Shown: positions 1 through 9,386, counted from the first letter of the stretch. The stretch is DNA of 12,171 nt from JAICUY01 sp038250515 (GCA_038250515.1 JBBSCG010000057.1:1-12171); one strand, 5' to 3'. Program-made: numbers and translations. Notes: generated from the sequence alone by a model not told the origin.

Positions 1-1
1 C

Positions 2-202
2 GAGAAGCTCTCTTGGGTCCAAGAAGAGCCACGCAACATGGGCGCGCGTAAGTTCGTGATGCCCAAGATCCGGCACCTCGTGCCGTACAAGATCCCACTG
101 GGCGACATCTCGCGGCCAGAACGTTCGCGGCCCGCCGAGGGGTATCCCGCGGCCCACGCCGACGAGCAGCAGCGGATCGTCCGCGAGGCGCTCACTGAAT
201 AA
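2..202 (+). CDS. sucA: 2-oxoglutarate dehydrogenase E1 component (SucA/Kgd type), C-terminal end, 5' truncated
   Basis: Only the last 66 residues and the TAA stop lie in the window; the start is upstream. The reading frame begins EKLSWVQEEPRNMGARKFV and later has SRPERSRPAEGY, then a tail with HADEQQRIVREAL. This follows the well-known C-terminus of the thiamine-diphosphate-dependent E1 subunit of 2-oxoglutarate dehydrogenase, where WVQEEPxNMGAW, RPExxxPAxG and a final HxxEQxxIVxxA helix are typical. The enzyme decarboxylates 2-oxoglutarate in the TCA cycle and passes the succinyl group to E2. In Actinomycetota the same C-terminus occurs in the multifunctional Kgd protein (E1 fused to an E2-like domain), and this fragment cannot tell the two apart. 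It converges on the glycosyltransferase gene with only 42 bases between the stops. Confidence 0.85.
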   Translation, partial: EKLSWVQEEPRNMGARKFVMPKIRHLVPYKIPLGDISRPERSRPAEGYPAAHADEQQRIVREALTE

Positions 203-203
203 T

Positions 204-220
204 CGTGCGATAGCCGCACG
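204..220. terminator. short hairpin between convergent genes, possible terminator
   Basis: CGTGCG at 204-209 and CGCACG at 215-220 form a perfect 6-bp stem with a 5-base loop, starting two bases after the E1 stop codon. No T-tract follows on either strand, so this is at best a weak, T-poor terminator shared by the converging genes. Confidence 0.3.
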
Positions 221-244
221 CTGCACGACCCGCAGGGGCCCGAA

Positions 245-1726
245 TCACGGCGGCGTCAGACGCCAGGCGGTGGCGATCTCGCGACCCGACGCCGGATCGC
301 GGATACGCAACGGGTCACCTTTCGCGTTGGCGATGATCGCGGCGGGCACCGCCGCGTGCCGATCGATCTCCTTGGGGTCGCGGAACACGACTGCCCAGCG
401 CTCGGAAGCGCTCAGGTTCTGTCCGGGCGGGCCGCCGTCGGCCGGCAGAAGCAGCCGATTCGTCTCGCAGCCCGAGTACCAAGCCAGGATCGGATCGCCG
501 CCGCCGACGATGCCGCAGTCCGGCCCGGCGACGACCGCGATTGCCTTCGCCGCGGCCTCGAACTGGGTGTAGTAGCGAGCAAGCGCGACCGTTCGCTGGA
601 ACGCATAGTCGACGGACGGGCCGCGGTTCAGCGCCACGGCGACGAGGACCGCTGCAGCGCCGGCGACGAGCGCGGCGGGATGCAGCCTCCGAAGGAGGAG
701 CGCGACCGCGGCGCAGCCAGCGATGACCAGCAATGCGGTGGAGTAAATGAAGAAGCGCTCCTCGGCGTGGCCAACTCCCCGTGTCAACAGGAAGACGTGG
801 GCCATCGCGGGAACCACCAGCAGGAGCCCGGCGCGAAGCGGACGACGCCACGCAGGCGATATCACCGCGGCAATGGCGACTGCCGGCAGGCTGATCAACC
901 CGAGGGCCATCGCGAGGTAACGCTCGTATTGGGCGAACGACAGGACGCCGGCGGGTTTCTCAGAAACGACGCTCTGCGCGCGGAGCATGATGCCCAACGG
1001 CTCGCCGGTCTGCATGACCGACCAGGCGAGGTGACCCAGTACGGCAGCGATGCCGATCGCGAGAGCTGCAAGCGTAACGGTCGGACGGGACCGAAGCGGC
1101 CGCCACCACAGCAGGAGGGCCACGGCCAGTAGCGGTCCGAGCGCCAGTACGGATCCATAGCGCACGAAGAAGGCGGTCGCGCCTACCACGGCCGCCAGCA
1201 CGACTCCGACCCTGGGTCGCGGTCGCTCCTCGAGCTGGTGCCAGAGCAGCCCGCTGAGGAGAACGAGCAGTGCGGCGGCGGGCACATCGGTCAGCAGCGT
1301 GGCGCTCTCCTTCTGCAGAGTCGGGCTGGCGTACAGGACCGCGGCCGCAAGCACGCCGGCCACCGGTCCGGCGATCATCCGAGCAAGCCACCACGAGGCA
1401 GTGAGAAGCCCGAGGCCGGAAACGAGCCCGATCAACCGCAACTGCCACTCTTCGCCGCCGGCGAGAACCGGAATGCCGGCGATGATCGGAAGCAGGGGCG
1501 GCCGGATATACGACCAGCCACTGAGCGGGACGCCGGGATCGACCCACGAGCGGGCCCGGACGGCATAGACGGCCTCGTCCCAGTGAAGCGGGCTGTCGAG
1601 ACCGATGAGCCGCGCCACCAGCCGCGTGAAGTCGGCCAGGATGAACAGCAGTATGGCGATCTCGATCATGTGCCACGCCTGGTGCCGGTCCATCCACGAC
1701 CGAACTGCGTTCCAGGAGGTCCACAT
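245..1726 (-). CDS. GT39/ArnT-like polytopic membrane glycosyltransferase
   Basis: This 493-residue protein is very hydrophobic, with about ten predicted membrane segments between residues 20 and 370 and a C-terminal soluble tail of about 120 residues. It has hallmarks of GT-C fold enzymes of the dolichyl-phosphate-mannose/ArnT (GT39/GT83) group: an Asp-Glu pair in the first outer loop (HWDEAVY, D50-E51), RPPLLP at 75-80, and a second acidic loop (LLTDVP, D147). Such enzymes move a sugar from a polyprenyl-phosphate carrier to a protein, lipid or glycan at the outer face of the cytoplasmic membrane; donor and acceptor cannot be told from sequence. The tail carries a dipeptide-rich CGIVGGGDPILAWYSGC segment often seen in bacterial members. 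ATG at 1726 is chosen because a TATCAT box sits 7 bases upstream; M12 or M20 are less likely alternatives. It is divergent from thrC and seems to be a single-gene unit. Confidence 0.8.
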   Translation of the reverse strand: MWTSWNAVRSWMDRHQAWHMIEIAILLFILADFTRLVARLIGLDSPLHWDEAVYAVRARSWVDPGVPLSGWSYIRPPLLPIIAGIPVLAGGEEWQLRLIGLVSGLGLLTASWWLARMIAGPVAGVLAAAVLYASPTLQKESATLLTDVPAAALLVLLSGLLWHQLEERPRPRVGVVLAAVVGATAFFVRYGSVLALGPLLAVALLLWWRPLRSRPTVTLAALAIGIAAVLGHLAWSVMQTGEPLGIMLRAQSVVSEKPAGVLSFAQYERYLAMALGLISLPAVAIAAVISPAWRRPLRAGLLLVVPAMAHVFLLTRGVGHAEERFFIYSTALLVIAGCAAVALLLRRLHPAALVAGAAAVLVAVALNRGPSVDYAFQRTVALARYYTQFEAAAKAIAVVAGPDCGIVGGGDPILAWYSGCETNRLLLPADGGPPGQNLSASERWAVVFRDPKEIDRHAAVPAAIIANAKGDPLRIRDPASGREIATAWRLTPP

Positions 1727-1733
1727 CGCGCTG

Positions 1734-1739
1734 ATGATA
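1734..1739 (-). promoter_or_regulatory. -10 box of a putative leaderless promoter for the GT39 gene
   Basis: Read on the minus strand this is TATCAT, ending 7 bases before the ATG at 1726. That places the expected transcription start at or within a base or two of the start codon. No TTGACA-like -35 element is visible. The predicted -35 zone overlaps the thrC -10 box. Confidence 0.5.
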
Positions 1740-1751
1740 GGCGCGCATTCC

Positions 1752-1757
1752 TATACT
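1752..1757 (+). promoter_or_regulatory. -10 box of a putative leaderless promoter for thrC
   Basis: TATACT differs from the sigma-70 consensus TATAAT at one base. It ends 6 bases before an in-frame GTG (1764) and 9 bases before the ATG (1767). The mRNA should therefore begin at or within a few bases of the start codon. No clear -35 hexamer is present. Confidence 0.6.
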
Positions 1758-1766
1758 CGGCTGGTG

Positions 1767-2822
1767 ATGCAGCGACCAATGCCGCTCCTCGAGCGCTACC
1801 GCGAACTCCTCGCCAGCGATGGCGACGCCTTCCCGATCACCCTCGGCGAGGGCGCGACGCCGCTGATCCATGCTCGCCGCCTGGGAGAGGAGCTGGGCCT
1901 CGACCAGCTGTGGCTCAAGTTCGAGGGCACCAACCCTACCGGCAGCTTCAAGGACCGCGGCATGGTGCTCGCCGTGAACAGGGCACTCGGCGCCGGCGAA
2001 CAGGCGGTGATCTGCGCCTCCACAGGCAACACCTCTGCCTCTGCCGCCGCATACGCCGCGGCAGCCGGCCTCGCCTGCTTCGTGGTGCTGCCCGTCGGAA
2101 AGGTGGCACGCGGCAAGCTGGCCCAGGCGCTGGCCGCCGGCGCGCGGCTGATCAGCGTCGAGGGCAACTTCGACGAGGCACTCGAGGCGGTCCGTCGTCT
2201 CGGCGAAGAGGGCGCCGCGACGGTCGTCAACAGCGTCAACCCCGACCGCATCGAGGGACAGCAGACCGCCGCATGGGAGATCGTCGATGAGCTCGGTCGT
2301 GCCCCGGACGCGCTGGCGCTGCCGGTCGGCAACGCGGGCAATATCACCGCGCACTGGCGCGGATTCCAACGGTATGTCGATGAGGGCCGGACGCCCACCC
2401 GGCCGCGGATGCTCGGTTTCCAGGCCGCGGGCGCCGCACCGATCGTCAACGGCGAGCCGGTCGAGCAGCCGGAGACGGTGGCGACCGCAATCCGCATCGG
2501 GCGACCGGCGTCGTGGGAGGCAGCACTGGCGGCTCGCGACGAATCGGGCGGGCTGATCGAGGCGGTGAGCGACGAGGAGATCCTGGAGGCCCAACTGCGG
2601 ATTGCGCAACTCGAGGGCATCTTCTGCGAGCCGGCGTCAGCGGCGAGCGTCGCCGGCGTGCGACGGTTGGCTGGCGAGGGTCGCGTGCATCGGTCCGAAA
2701 CGGTCGTCTGCGTGCTGACCGGGCACGGGCTGAAGGATCCCGACATCGTGGCGCAGGAGGAAGGAGCCCTCACGCCGGTGGCGGCAGATCTCGGCTCGGT
2801 GCGACGCGCGATGGGGATCTAA
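1767..2822 (+). CDS. thrC: threonine synthase
   Basis: This 351-residue PLP enzyme (fold type II) converts O-phosphohomoserine to threonine and phosphate, the last step of threonine synthesis in the cytoplasm. The PLP lysine is K62 in the family signature GTNPTGSFKDRGM. The phosphate-binding ASTGNTSAS loop follows, then LPVGNAGNI, and a C-terminal LTGHGLKD that matches threonine synthases rather than cysteine synthase or threonine dehydratase. Length is normal for the short bacterial and plant-like ThrC class. Start choice: ATG 1767, with in-frame GTG 1764 immediately before it and ATG 1779 (before PLLERYREL) as alternatives. The TATACT box at 1752-1757 favours 1764 or 1767. The gene stands alone, divergent from the glycosyltransferase and closed by a hairpin terminator. 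The next pathway gene, thrB, lies 1.6 kb downstream. Confidence 0.95.
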   Translation: MQRPMPLLERYRELLASDGDAFPITLGEGATPLIHARRLGEELGLDQLWLKFEGTNPTGSFKDRGMVLAVNRALGAGEQAVICASTGNTSASAAAYAAAAGLACFVVLPVGKVARGKLAQALAAGARLISVEGNFDEALEAVRRLGEEGAATVVNSVNPDRIEGQQTAAWEIVDELGRAPDALALPVGNAGNITAHWRGFQRYVDEGRTPTRPRMLGFQAAGAAPIVNGEPVEQPETVATAIRIGRPASWEAALAARDESGGLIEAVSDEEILEAQLRIAQLEGIFCEPASAASVAGVRRLAGEGRVHRSETVVCVLTGHGLKDPDIVAQEEGALTPVAADLGSVRRAMGI

Positions 2823-2901
2823 CGGGGCTGGTAGCAGCCGCAGGCGTTCAGCGCGGCGTCGACGAACTCATCGCGGACCATCCTCCTCCGAGACCGGCGC
2901 T

Positions 2902-2937
2902 TGCCGGGCAACCGGGCAACCGCCCGGCACCATTTTT
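2902..2937 (+). terminator. intrinsic terminator after thrC
   Basis: TGCCGGGC (2902-2909) pairs with GCCCGGCA (2922-2929). An alternative inner pairing, CCGGGC (2912-2917) with GCCCGG (2922-2927), closes a 4-base AACC loop. Three bases after the outer arm comes TTTTT (2933-2937). It lies 80 bases after the thrC stop and 18 before the metallopeptidase start, so it separates the two units. Confidence 0.75.
2904..2919 (+). repeat. tandem duplication of an 8-base unit within the thrC terminator
   Basis: CCGGGCAA occurs twice back to back (2904-2911 and 2912-2919). Both copies can pair with the same downstream arm at 2922-2929, so the duplication gives the terminator two mutually exclusive left arms. 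Confidence 0.7.
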
Positions 2938-2955
2938 GCTGAACGGACTGCCTTC

Positions 2956-3816
2956 ATGAGCTTCAACCCAGGTGCCGGGCTCGATCCCGGTCAGGTCCAG
3001 GACCGGCGTGGCGGTGGGGTGGGCCGAGGCGGCGGGATTGCGGTCGGTGGTGGCCTCGGCACGATCCTGCTGGTAGCCGCCTACCTGCTGTTCGGTGGCA
3101 ATCTCGGCGATCTGACCGGCGGCGCCCCGGCCAACAGCGGCCCGAATCCGAGCAGCGACCTGGCGTCGTGCAAGACCGGCGCGGACGCCAACCAGACAGA
3201 GAGCTGCAGGATTGTTGGCTACATCAACAGCATCCAGGCCTACTGGAGCAAGGAGTTCACCGACAGCGGCGAGCAGTACCAGAATGCGCAGACCGTCTTC
3301 TACTCGGACGTGGCCTCCACCGGCTGCGGCACGGCAAGCTCGCAGGTCGGCCCGTTCTACTGCCCGCCGGACAAGCTCGTCTACCTCGATCTCGGCTTCT
3401 TCGACCAGTTGCAGACGCAGTTTGGTGCCAAGGGCGGCCGCTTTGCCGAGGCGTACGTTGTGGCGCACGAGTACGGTCACCACGTACAGGACCTGCTGGG
3501 CCTGCTGGGCAGCAGCGGCGGCAACCAGACCGGGGCGGGCAGCGAATCGGTCCAGACTGAGCTCCAGGCCGACTGCTTCGCGGGCGTGTGGGCCAACAAT
3601 GCCGTCGGCACCGGCTTCATCTCACAGCTGACCGATGCGGACATCGCGTCCGCGCTCGATGCCGCGGCGGCCGTCGGCGACGACCGCATCCAGCAGAAGA
3701 CCCAGGGCTACGTCAACCCGGACAGCTGGACGCACGGCTCCGCCGAGCAGCGCGACAACGCGTTCCGCACGGGCTACCAGAGCGGCAAGCCCACCTCGTG
3801 CGACGCGCCGAGCTGA
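2956..3816 (+). CDS. membrane-anchored neutral zinc metallopeptidase (YpfJ/PF04228 family)
   Basis: This 286-residue protein begins with a short cytoplasmic stretch holding VQDRRG, the usual N-terminal mark of the family, followed by a Gly-rich linker. A single membrane segment (about residues 28-47) follows, then an extracytoplasmic domain. The zinc site is VVAHEYGHHVQDLLG: H171 and H175 are ligands and E172 is catalytic. The downstream ELQADCFAG (202-210) supplies the conserved acidic residues, and HGSAEQRDNAFRTGY near the C-terminus is also a family signature. Cysteines at 72, 84, 124, 136, 207 and 282 fall outside the membrane segment and may form disulfides. The family's physiological substrate is not established, so only peptidase chemistry is inferred. 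ATG 2956 is the sensible start because everything upstream is terminator. I see no -10 box or Shine-Dalgarno sequence before it. It overlaps the start of the next gene by 19 bases. Confidence 0.88.
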   Translation: MSFNPGAGLDPGQVQDRRGGGVGRGGGIAVGGGLGTILLVAAYLLFGGNLGDLTGGAPANSGPNPSSDLASCKTGADANQTESCRIVGYINSIQAYWSKEFTDSGEQYQNAQTVFYSDVASTGCGTASSQVGPFYCPPDKLVYLDLGFFDQLQTQFGAKGGRFAEAYVVAHEYGHHVQDLLGLLGSSGGNQTGAGSESVQTELQADCFAGVWANNAVGTGFISQLTDADIASALDAAAAVGDDRIQQKTQGYVNPDSWTHGSAEQRDNAFRTGYQSGKPTSCDAPS

Positions 3817-4397
3817 GCGACGACCGCGTCCGGTGCCCGTGGCCCGGCATCTCCGATCCCGACTACATCGCATACCACGACACCGCGTGGGGCGTGCCGG
3901 TCCACGACGAATGCGTCCTGTTCGAGCTCCTCACCCTGGAGGGCGCACAGGCCGGGCTGTCATGGCTCACCATCCTTCGACGGCGTGACGGCTACCACGA
4001 GGCGTTTTCCGGCTTTGATCCAGCGACTGTCTCTCGCCTGACCGATGCCGACGTGGAGCGCCTGCTCACCGACTCGCGCATCATTCGGAATCGCGCGAAG
4101 GTTCGCTCGGTCGTGACCAACGCACGCGCGTTCCTCGAAGTGCAGGCAGAGTCGGGATCATTCGCCGGCTGGCTCTGGTCATTCGTCGATGGCGTACCGA
4201 TCCAGAATGCCTGGTCCTCCGTTGACGAGGTCCCATCCGAGACCGATACGTCGCGCGCGCTTTCCGGTGAGCTGCGGCGGCGGAACTTCAGCTTCGTCGG
4301 GCCGACCATCGTCTATGCCCTGATGCAGTCCGCCGGGCTCGTCAACGACCACCTGCTCAGCTGCTTCCGCCACGCCGAGGTCGCGGCGCTCGGATAG
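3798..4397 (+). CDS. tag: DNA-3-methyladenine glycosylase I
   Basis: This 199-residue protein is a base-excision-repair enzyme that removes 3-methyladenine from alkylated DNA. The zinc-snap residues of the Tag family are all present: C13 (RCPWPG), H27 (IAYHDTAWG), and the C-terminal His and Cys of NDHLLSC. The catalytic-pocket segment LEGAQAGLSWLTIL matches the E. coli LEGQQAGLSW region with its essential Glu, and FVGPTIVYALMQ matches its FVGTTICY helix. The start is not ATG: GTG at 3798-3800 is the only common start codon between the upstream frame and RCPWPG, and it gives a normal length. It overlaps the metallopeptidase by 19 bases, suggesting coupled translation. Its TAG stop forms part of the -10 box of thrB. 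Confidence 0.93.
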   Translation: MRRAELSDDRVRCPWPGISDPDYIAYHDTAWGVPVHDECVLFELLTLEGAQAGLSWLTILRRRDGYHEAFSGFDPATVSRLTDADVERLLTDSRIIRNRAKVRSVVTNARAFLEVQAESGSFAGWLWSFVDGVPIQNAWSSVDEVPSETDTSRALSGELRRRNFSFVGPTIVYALMQSAGLVNDHLLSCFRHAEVAALG

Positions 4398-4400
4398 ACT
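4395..4400 (+). promoter_or_regulatory. -10 box of a putative leaderless promoter for thrB
   Basis: TAGACT ends 9 bases before the thrB ATG at 4410. Its first three bases are the stop codon of tag. It would allow thrB and the genes after it to be transcribed separately from the metallopeptidase and tag genes. Confidence 0.4.
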
Positions 4401-4409
4401 CGCCGCGCC

Positions 4410-5336
4410 ATGTCCCGCCCCATCGCATCGGTCGAAGTGCCGTCCAGCAGCGCCAACCTGGGGAGTGGCTTCGACTGTTTCGCCGCCGCGCTCAGCCTCA
4501 AGCTTCGGGCGGAGCTGTACCCCGGTGACGAGGCGGGCATCCTGCTCAATGCGCACGGCGAAGGGATTCCGCGTCCGGACGACGATCCCGACGAGCACCT
4601 CCTGATCCGCGCGTTCCGCGAGGGCATGCAGCTGGCCGCAGGCTCAGCGGCCGGCTCGGGCGCGTGGCGAATCGAGGTGTCGAGCATGATTCCGGCGGCG
4701 CGTGGCCTGGGCAGCAGCGCGGCGGCGATCGTTGCCGGTCTGCTCCTGGGAGCCTCAGCCGGCCGACGCTCCCCGGAGGCCGATGAGCTGCTGGCGGCCG
4801 CGGCCCGGCTGGAAGGTCATGCCGACAACGTCGCGGCGGCGCTGTACGGCGGCATCACGCTGGCCGTGAGCGAGACCGACGGCGTGACGCTGCGGCGATT
4901 TCACGCGCCGGAGAGCTGGATCCCGGTTGTCTTCCTGCCACAGCGCGAGAGCCGCACTGCCGAAATGCGTGACGCGCTGCCGCTCGCGGTTCCACATCAC
5001 GAGGCTGCGTCGGCTGCAGCCCGCGCCGCGCTGCTTGCCACCGCGGTGATCTCCGGCGACGCCTCGCTGCTGCGCAGCGCCATGGACGATCGACTGCACC
5101 AGCCGTACCGTCTGCCGCTGCTCCCCGGCACCGCCGATCTGATTCGCGCCGCGTATGACCACGGGGCGGCGGGCGCCGCGCTGTCGGGCGCGGGACCGAG
5201 CGTGATCGCCATCTGCGACTCTCCCACCGCGGCACACTCGGTGGAGAAGGCCTTCAACGCATTCGACCTGCCCGGCATGGCTACCCGCCTGCGCTTCGAC
5301 GCCAACGGCGCCCGCCTGACCGCCGCCGACAGCTGA
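4410..5336 (+). CDS. thrB: homoserine kinase (GHMP family)
   Basis: This 308-residue cytoplasmic kinase phosphorylates L-homoserine with ATP to give O-phosphohomoserine, the substrate of ThrC. All three GHMP-kinase motifs are seen: motif 1 VPSSSANLGSGFDC (residues 10-23), the ATP-binding loop IPAARGLGSSAAA (94-106), and motif 3 GAALSGAGPSVIAI (255-268). EGHADNVAAALYGG (135-148) is the homoserine-kinase version of the segment following the nucleotide loop and favours ThrB over other GHMP kinases. Length is typical. The start at ATG 4410 places the first conserved strand at residues 5-10, as expected. It follows tag by 12 bases and precedes the ABC-F gene by 4, so it may be read both from upstream and from its own -10 box. 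Confidence 0.94.
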   Translation: MSRPIASVEVPSSSANLGSGFDCFAAALSLKLRAELYPGDEAGILLNAHGEGIPRPDDDPDEHLLIRAFREGMQLAAGSAAGSGAWRIEVSSMIPAARGLGSSAAAIVAGLLLGASAGRRSPEADELLAAAARLEGHADNVAAALYGGITLAVSETDGVTLRRFHAPESWIPVVFLPQRESRTAEMRDALPLAVPHHEAASAAARAALLATAVISGDASLLRSAMDDRLHQPYRLPLLPGTADLIRAAYDHGAAGAALSGAGPSVIAICDSPTAAHSVEKAFNAFDLPGMATRLRFDANGARLTAADS

Positions 5337-5340
5337 AGCC

Positions 5341-7334
<1,994 letters not shown>

Positions 7335-7338
<4 letters not shown>

Positions 7339-8312
7339 GCGCTTCGAAGACCGATGCCGGCGCCGGCGGCGCCGGGCTGATCGTCCTGGCCGCAACCTGC
7401 TTCGGAACGCTGGGACCGCTCTCGCGCTTCGCTGAGAATGGGGGCGTGGGCGCGATCGCCCTCGTCGGGTGGCGGTCGGCCATCGGGGCGCTCTGCGTGA
7501 TGGCGTTCCTGGCTGTGCTCCGTCGCCCGATCTTCTCGCTGCGCGGCCTGCCACGCAAAGACCGATGGATGCTGGCCGCCGCCGCCGCAGTCAGCACCCT
7601 GCTCAACTTCGCCGTCTTCGCGGCGTTCGTGCGCATCAGCATTGCGCTGGCGCTGCTGCTCTTCTATCTCTATCCCGCGTTCGTGGCGCTGGCCAGCATG
7701 CTGTGGTTCGGCGAGCGATTGGATCGGCTGCGCTGGACGGCGCTTGGTGTCTCCCTGGCGGGCATGGTCATGGTGGTGGGCGGCGGCGCGTCGCTCGGCG
7801 GGGTTGACCTGCTCGGCGTGGCGCTCGCCTTTTTCGCGGGTGTGGCCCAGGCGTTCTACGTGCTCGCCGCGCGGCACGGCTTCGGCGCCGTTCCCGGACC
7901 GCAGGCCGCGGCGCTGACCATGGGGGGCGGCACCGGCTTCCTGCTGGTGATCGGGCTCGTCTCGGGTCAGTTGGCCGCCTTCGGTCAGCCCCTGGCCGGC
8001 TTCGATGCGATGTGGCCGGTACTCCTCGCCGGCACGGTCGGGGCCGGGGTACCAACCATGGCCTTCATCATCGGCATTCGCAGGCTGGGCCCGTCGCGCG
8101 GCGCGATCCTCGCGACGCTGGAGCCTGTGGTCGGCGTCGCGCTGGCTGCGCTGCTCCTCGGTGAGCGGCCCGGTCCGACGCAGCTGATCGGTGGCGCGCT
8201 GATCATCGTCGCCGGCGTGCTGCTCCAACTCCGTCCGCGCAGCGAGGTCGCCGATCACGAGGCCCTGGCACAGGCCGACCAGTACCTCGGTACGGGGTCA
8301 GTCGACGATTAG
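7335..8312 (+). CDS. EamA-type drug/metabolite transporter (DMT superfamily)
   Basis: This 325-residue inner-membrane protein has about ten hydrophobic helices in two EamA repeats. The first (about 12-140) holds CFGTLGPLSRF and the LLFYLYPAFVALASML-type fourth helix. The second (about 150-292) holds GTVGAGVPTMAF and ATLEPVVGVALAALLLGE, whose LEP and GE residues are characteristic of the family. Members usually export amino acids or other small metabolites by proton antiport; the substrate here is unknown. The start is GTG 7335-7337, overlapping the TGA of the ABC-F gene in a GTGA junction, which points to translational coupling. A hydrophilic acidic tail follows the last helix. Its position next to thrB invites the guess of an amino-acid exporter, but that is inference only. 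Confidence 0.88.
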
Positions 8313-8318
8313 TGGTGT

Positions 8319-8348
8319 CCGGGAGCTCACGTAGCCAGCCCCCGGTTT
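8319..8348. terminator. weak imperfect hairpin between convergent genes
   Basis: CCGGG (8319-8323) can pair with CCCGG (8341-8345), with an inner GCT/AGC pairing (8325-8327 with 8333-8335) across small internal loops. TTT follows on the plus strand. It sits between the stop of the EamA gene and the stop of the aspartate kinase gene. The stem is short and the T-run minimal, so this is tentative. Confidence 0.3.
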
Positions 8349-8351
8349 CGT

Positions 8352-9386
8352 CTATCCGGCCGGGCTGACCTCGAGCCGTGGACTCATGAAGGTGGCGTGG
8401 ACGCCCTGCGCCGCGGCGGCGGCTGACTGCAACGGAACCTCCGCCCAGACGACGCGCAGGCCGCCCTCGTCGAAGGATCCCTCGCCGGAAGCGGGCAGCG
8501 GCAGGATCTCGGGCATCAACGCGGCCGGCCCCACCAGCGACAGCCGCGCAATCCGGTCCTTGCGGTCAACCGCCAGCATGAGCACGCCCGCATCGGGCTC
8601 GCGAGAACGGACCGGCCGAACGAGCGTCTGCGGCTGTGCACCATCCAACGCGCGCACCACGAGCTGCAGCCGTCCACGGCGCGCACGGCGAACAGCGACC
8701 GGGTGGACCACCTCCGAGCCGAGCTCGGCGAGAAGCTCCAGCTGCAGTGCGTCGACGAACGGCAGGAAGCGCGCCGCGGGGACGAGGTGTGGGTCGGCCT
8801 CCATCACGCCACCGACGTCCTTGAAGAGCTCGCAGCGATCGGCACGCAGGGCGACCGCCAGAACGACCGCGGACAGATCCGTTCCGCCGCGCCCCAGCGT
8901 GGTGAGCTCGCCGTGCGAGCCGATCCCCTGGAAGCCGGCAACCACCGGCACCAGCCCGTCGGCCAGTGCCGCGCGCAATGGCCGCGACTGGACCCGTCGG
9001 ACTTCGGCGCCAAGGTGCGCGGCGGCGGTCCGGATCCCGGCCTCCGCCCCGCTGAACGACCGCGCCGCAATCCCGTGGGCCTGCAGGCCCAGCGCAAACA
9101 GGGCCGCGGAGAGCGCCTCGCCGGTCGCCAGTGCCCGGTCGGTTTCGCGTGCCAGGGCCGACGATGATTCATGACGCGGCTCGCGTAGCGACTGTCCGCC
9201 ATCGGGCAGGAGCACGGCCGCCGAGGAGAGAATCGTGTCGGTGACGCCCTCGAAGGCCGAGACCACGACCACCGGCTGCAGCCCCGCCCGTCGCTGCTCG
9301 GCAACGACGGCGACTGCTGCTGCGATATCCGCCGGCGCGCGCAGCACCGAGCCACCGAATTTGTCGACGACGACCGGCCCATTCAT
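8352..9386 (-). CDS. aspartate kinase with a short C-terminal regulatory region
   Basis: This 344-residue protein belongs to the amino-acid kinase fold and should phosphorylate L-aspartate, the entry step to lysine, threonine and methionine. Supporting motifs are DKFGGSVL at 8-15 (canonical KFGGTSV with the Thr-Ser pair altered), VVVVSAFEGVTD at 39-50, ATGEALSAAL (GE at 89-90), TTLGRGGTDLSAVVLA (162-177), ELFKDVGGVMEADP (186-199) and ELGSEVVHPVAV (221-232). The TTLGRGG(S/T)D segment is diagnostic of aspartate kinases. After the kinase domain (about 1-260) only about 80 residues remain, with LAVDRKDRIARLSLVG and GLRVVWAEVPLQSAAAAAQGVH looking like one degenerate ACT unit. Usual enzymes are 400-460 residues with two ACT domains. 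It starts 9 bases after the HAD gene, likely in the same unit. Homoserine dehydrogenase is not fused to it. Confidence 0.82.
   Translation of the reverse strand: MNGPVVVDKFGGSVLRAPADIAAAVAVVAEQRRAGLQPVVVVSAFEGVTDTILSSAAVLLPDGGQSLREPRHESSSALARETDRALATGEALSAALFALGLQAHGIAARSFSGAEAGIRTAAAHLGAEVRRVQSRPLRAALADGLVPVVAGFQGIGSHGELTTLGRGGTDLSAVVLAVALRADRCELFKDVGGVMEADPHLVPAARFLPFVDALQLELLAELGSEVVHPVAVRRARRGRLQLVVRALDGAQPQTLVRPVRSREPDAGVLMLAVDRKDRIARLSLVGPAALMPEILPLPASGEGSFDEGGLRVVWAEVPLQSAAAAAQGVHATFMSPRLEVSPAG

Noticed and set aside
1605..1763. Longer thrC start at upstream ATG 1605
   Set aside because: It would run through the 5' end of the divergent glycosyltransferase gene and adds 54 residues with no threonine synthase similarity.
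960..2609. Long open frame on the minus strand (549 codons)
   Set aside because: It crosses the glycosyltransferase and thrC genes, gives low-complexity Arg/Gly/Ala-rich sequence with no family motif, and is a normal high-GC shadow.
1796..2773. 325-codon minus-strand frame opposite thrC
   Set aside because: It mirrors thrC almost exactly and has Ser/Arg/Ala-biased content typical of an antisense shadow.
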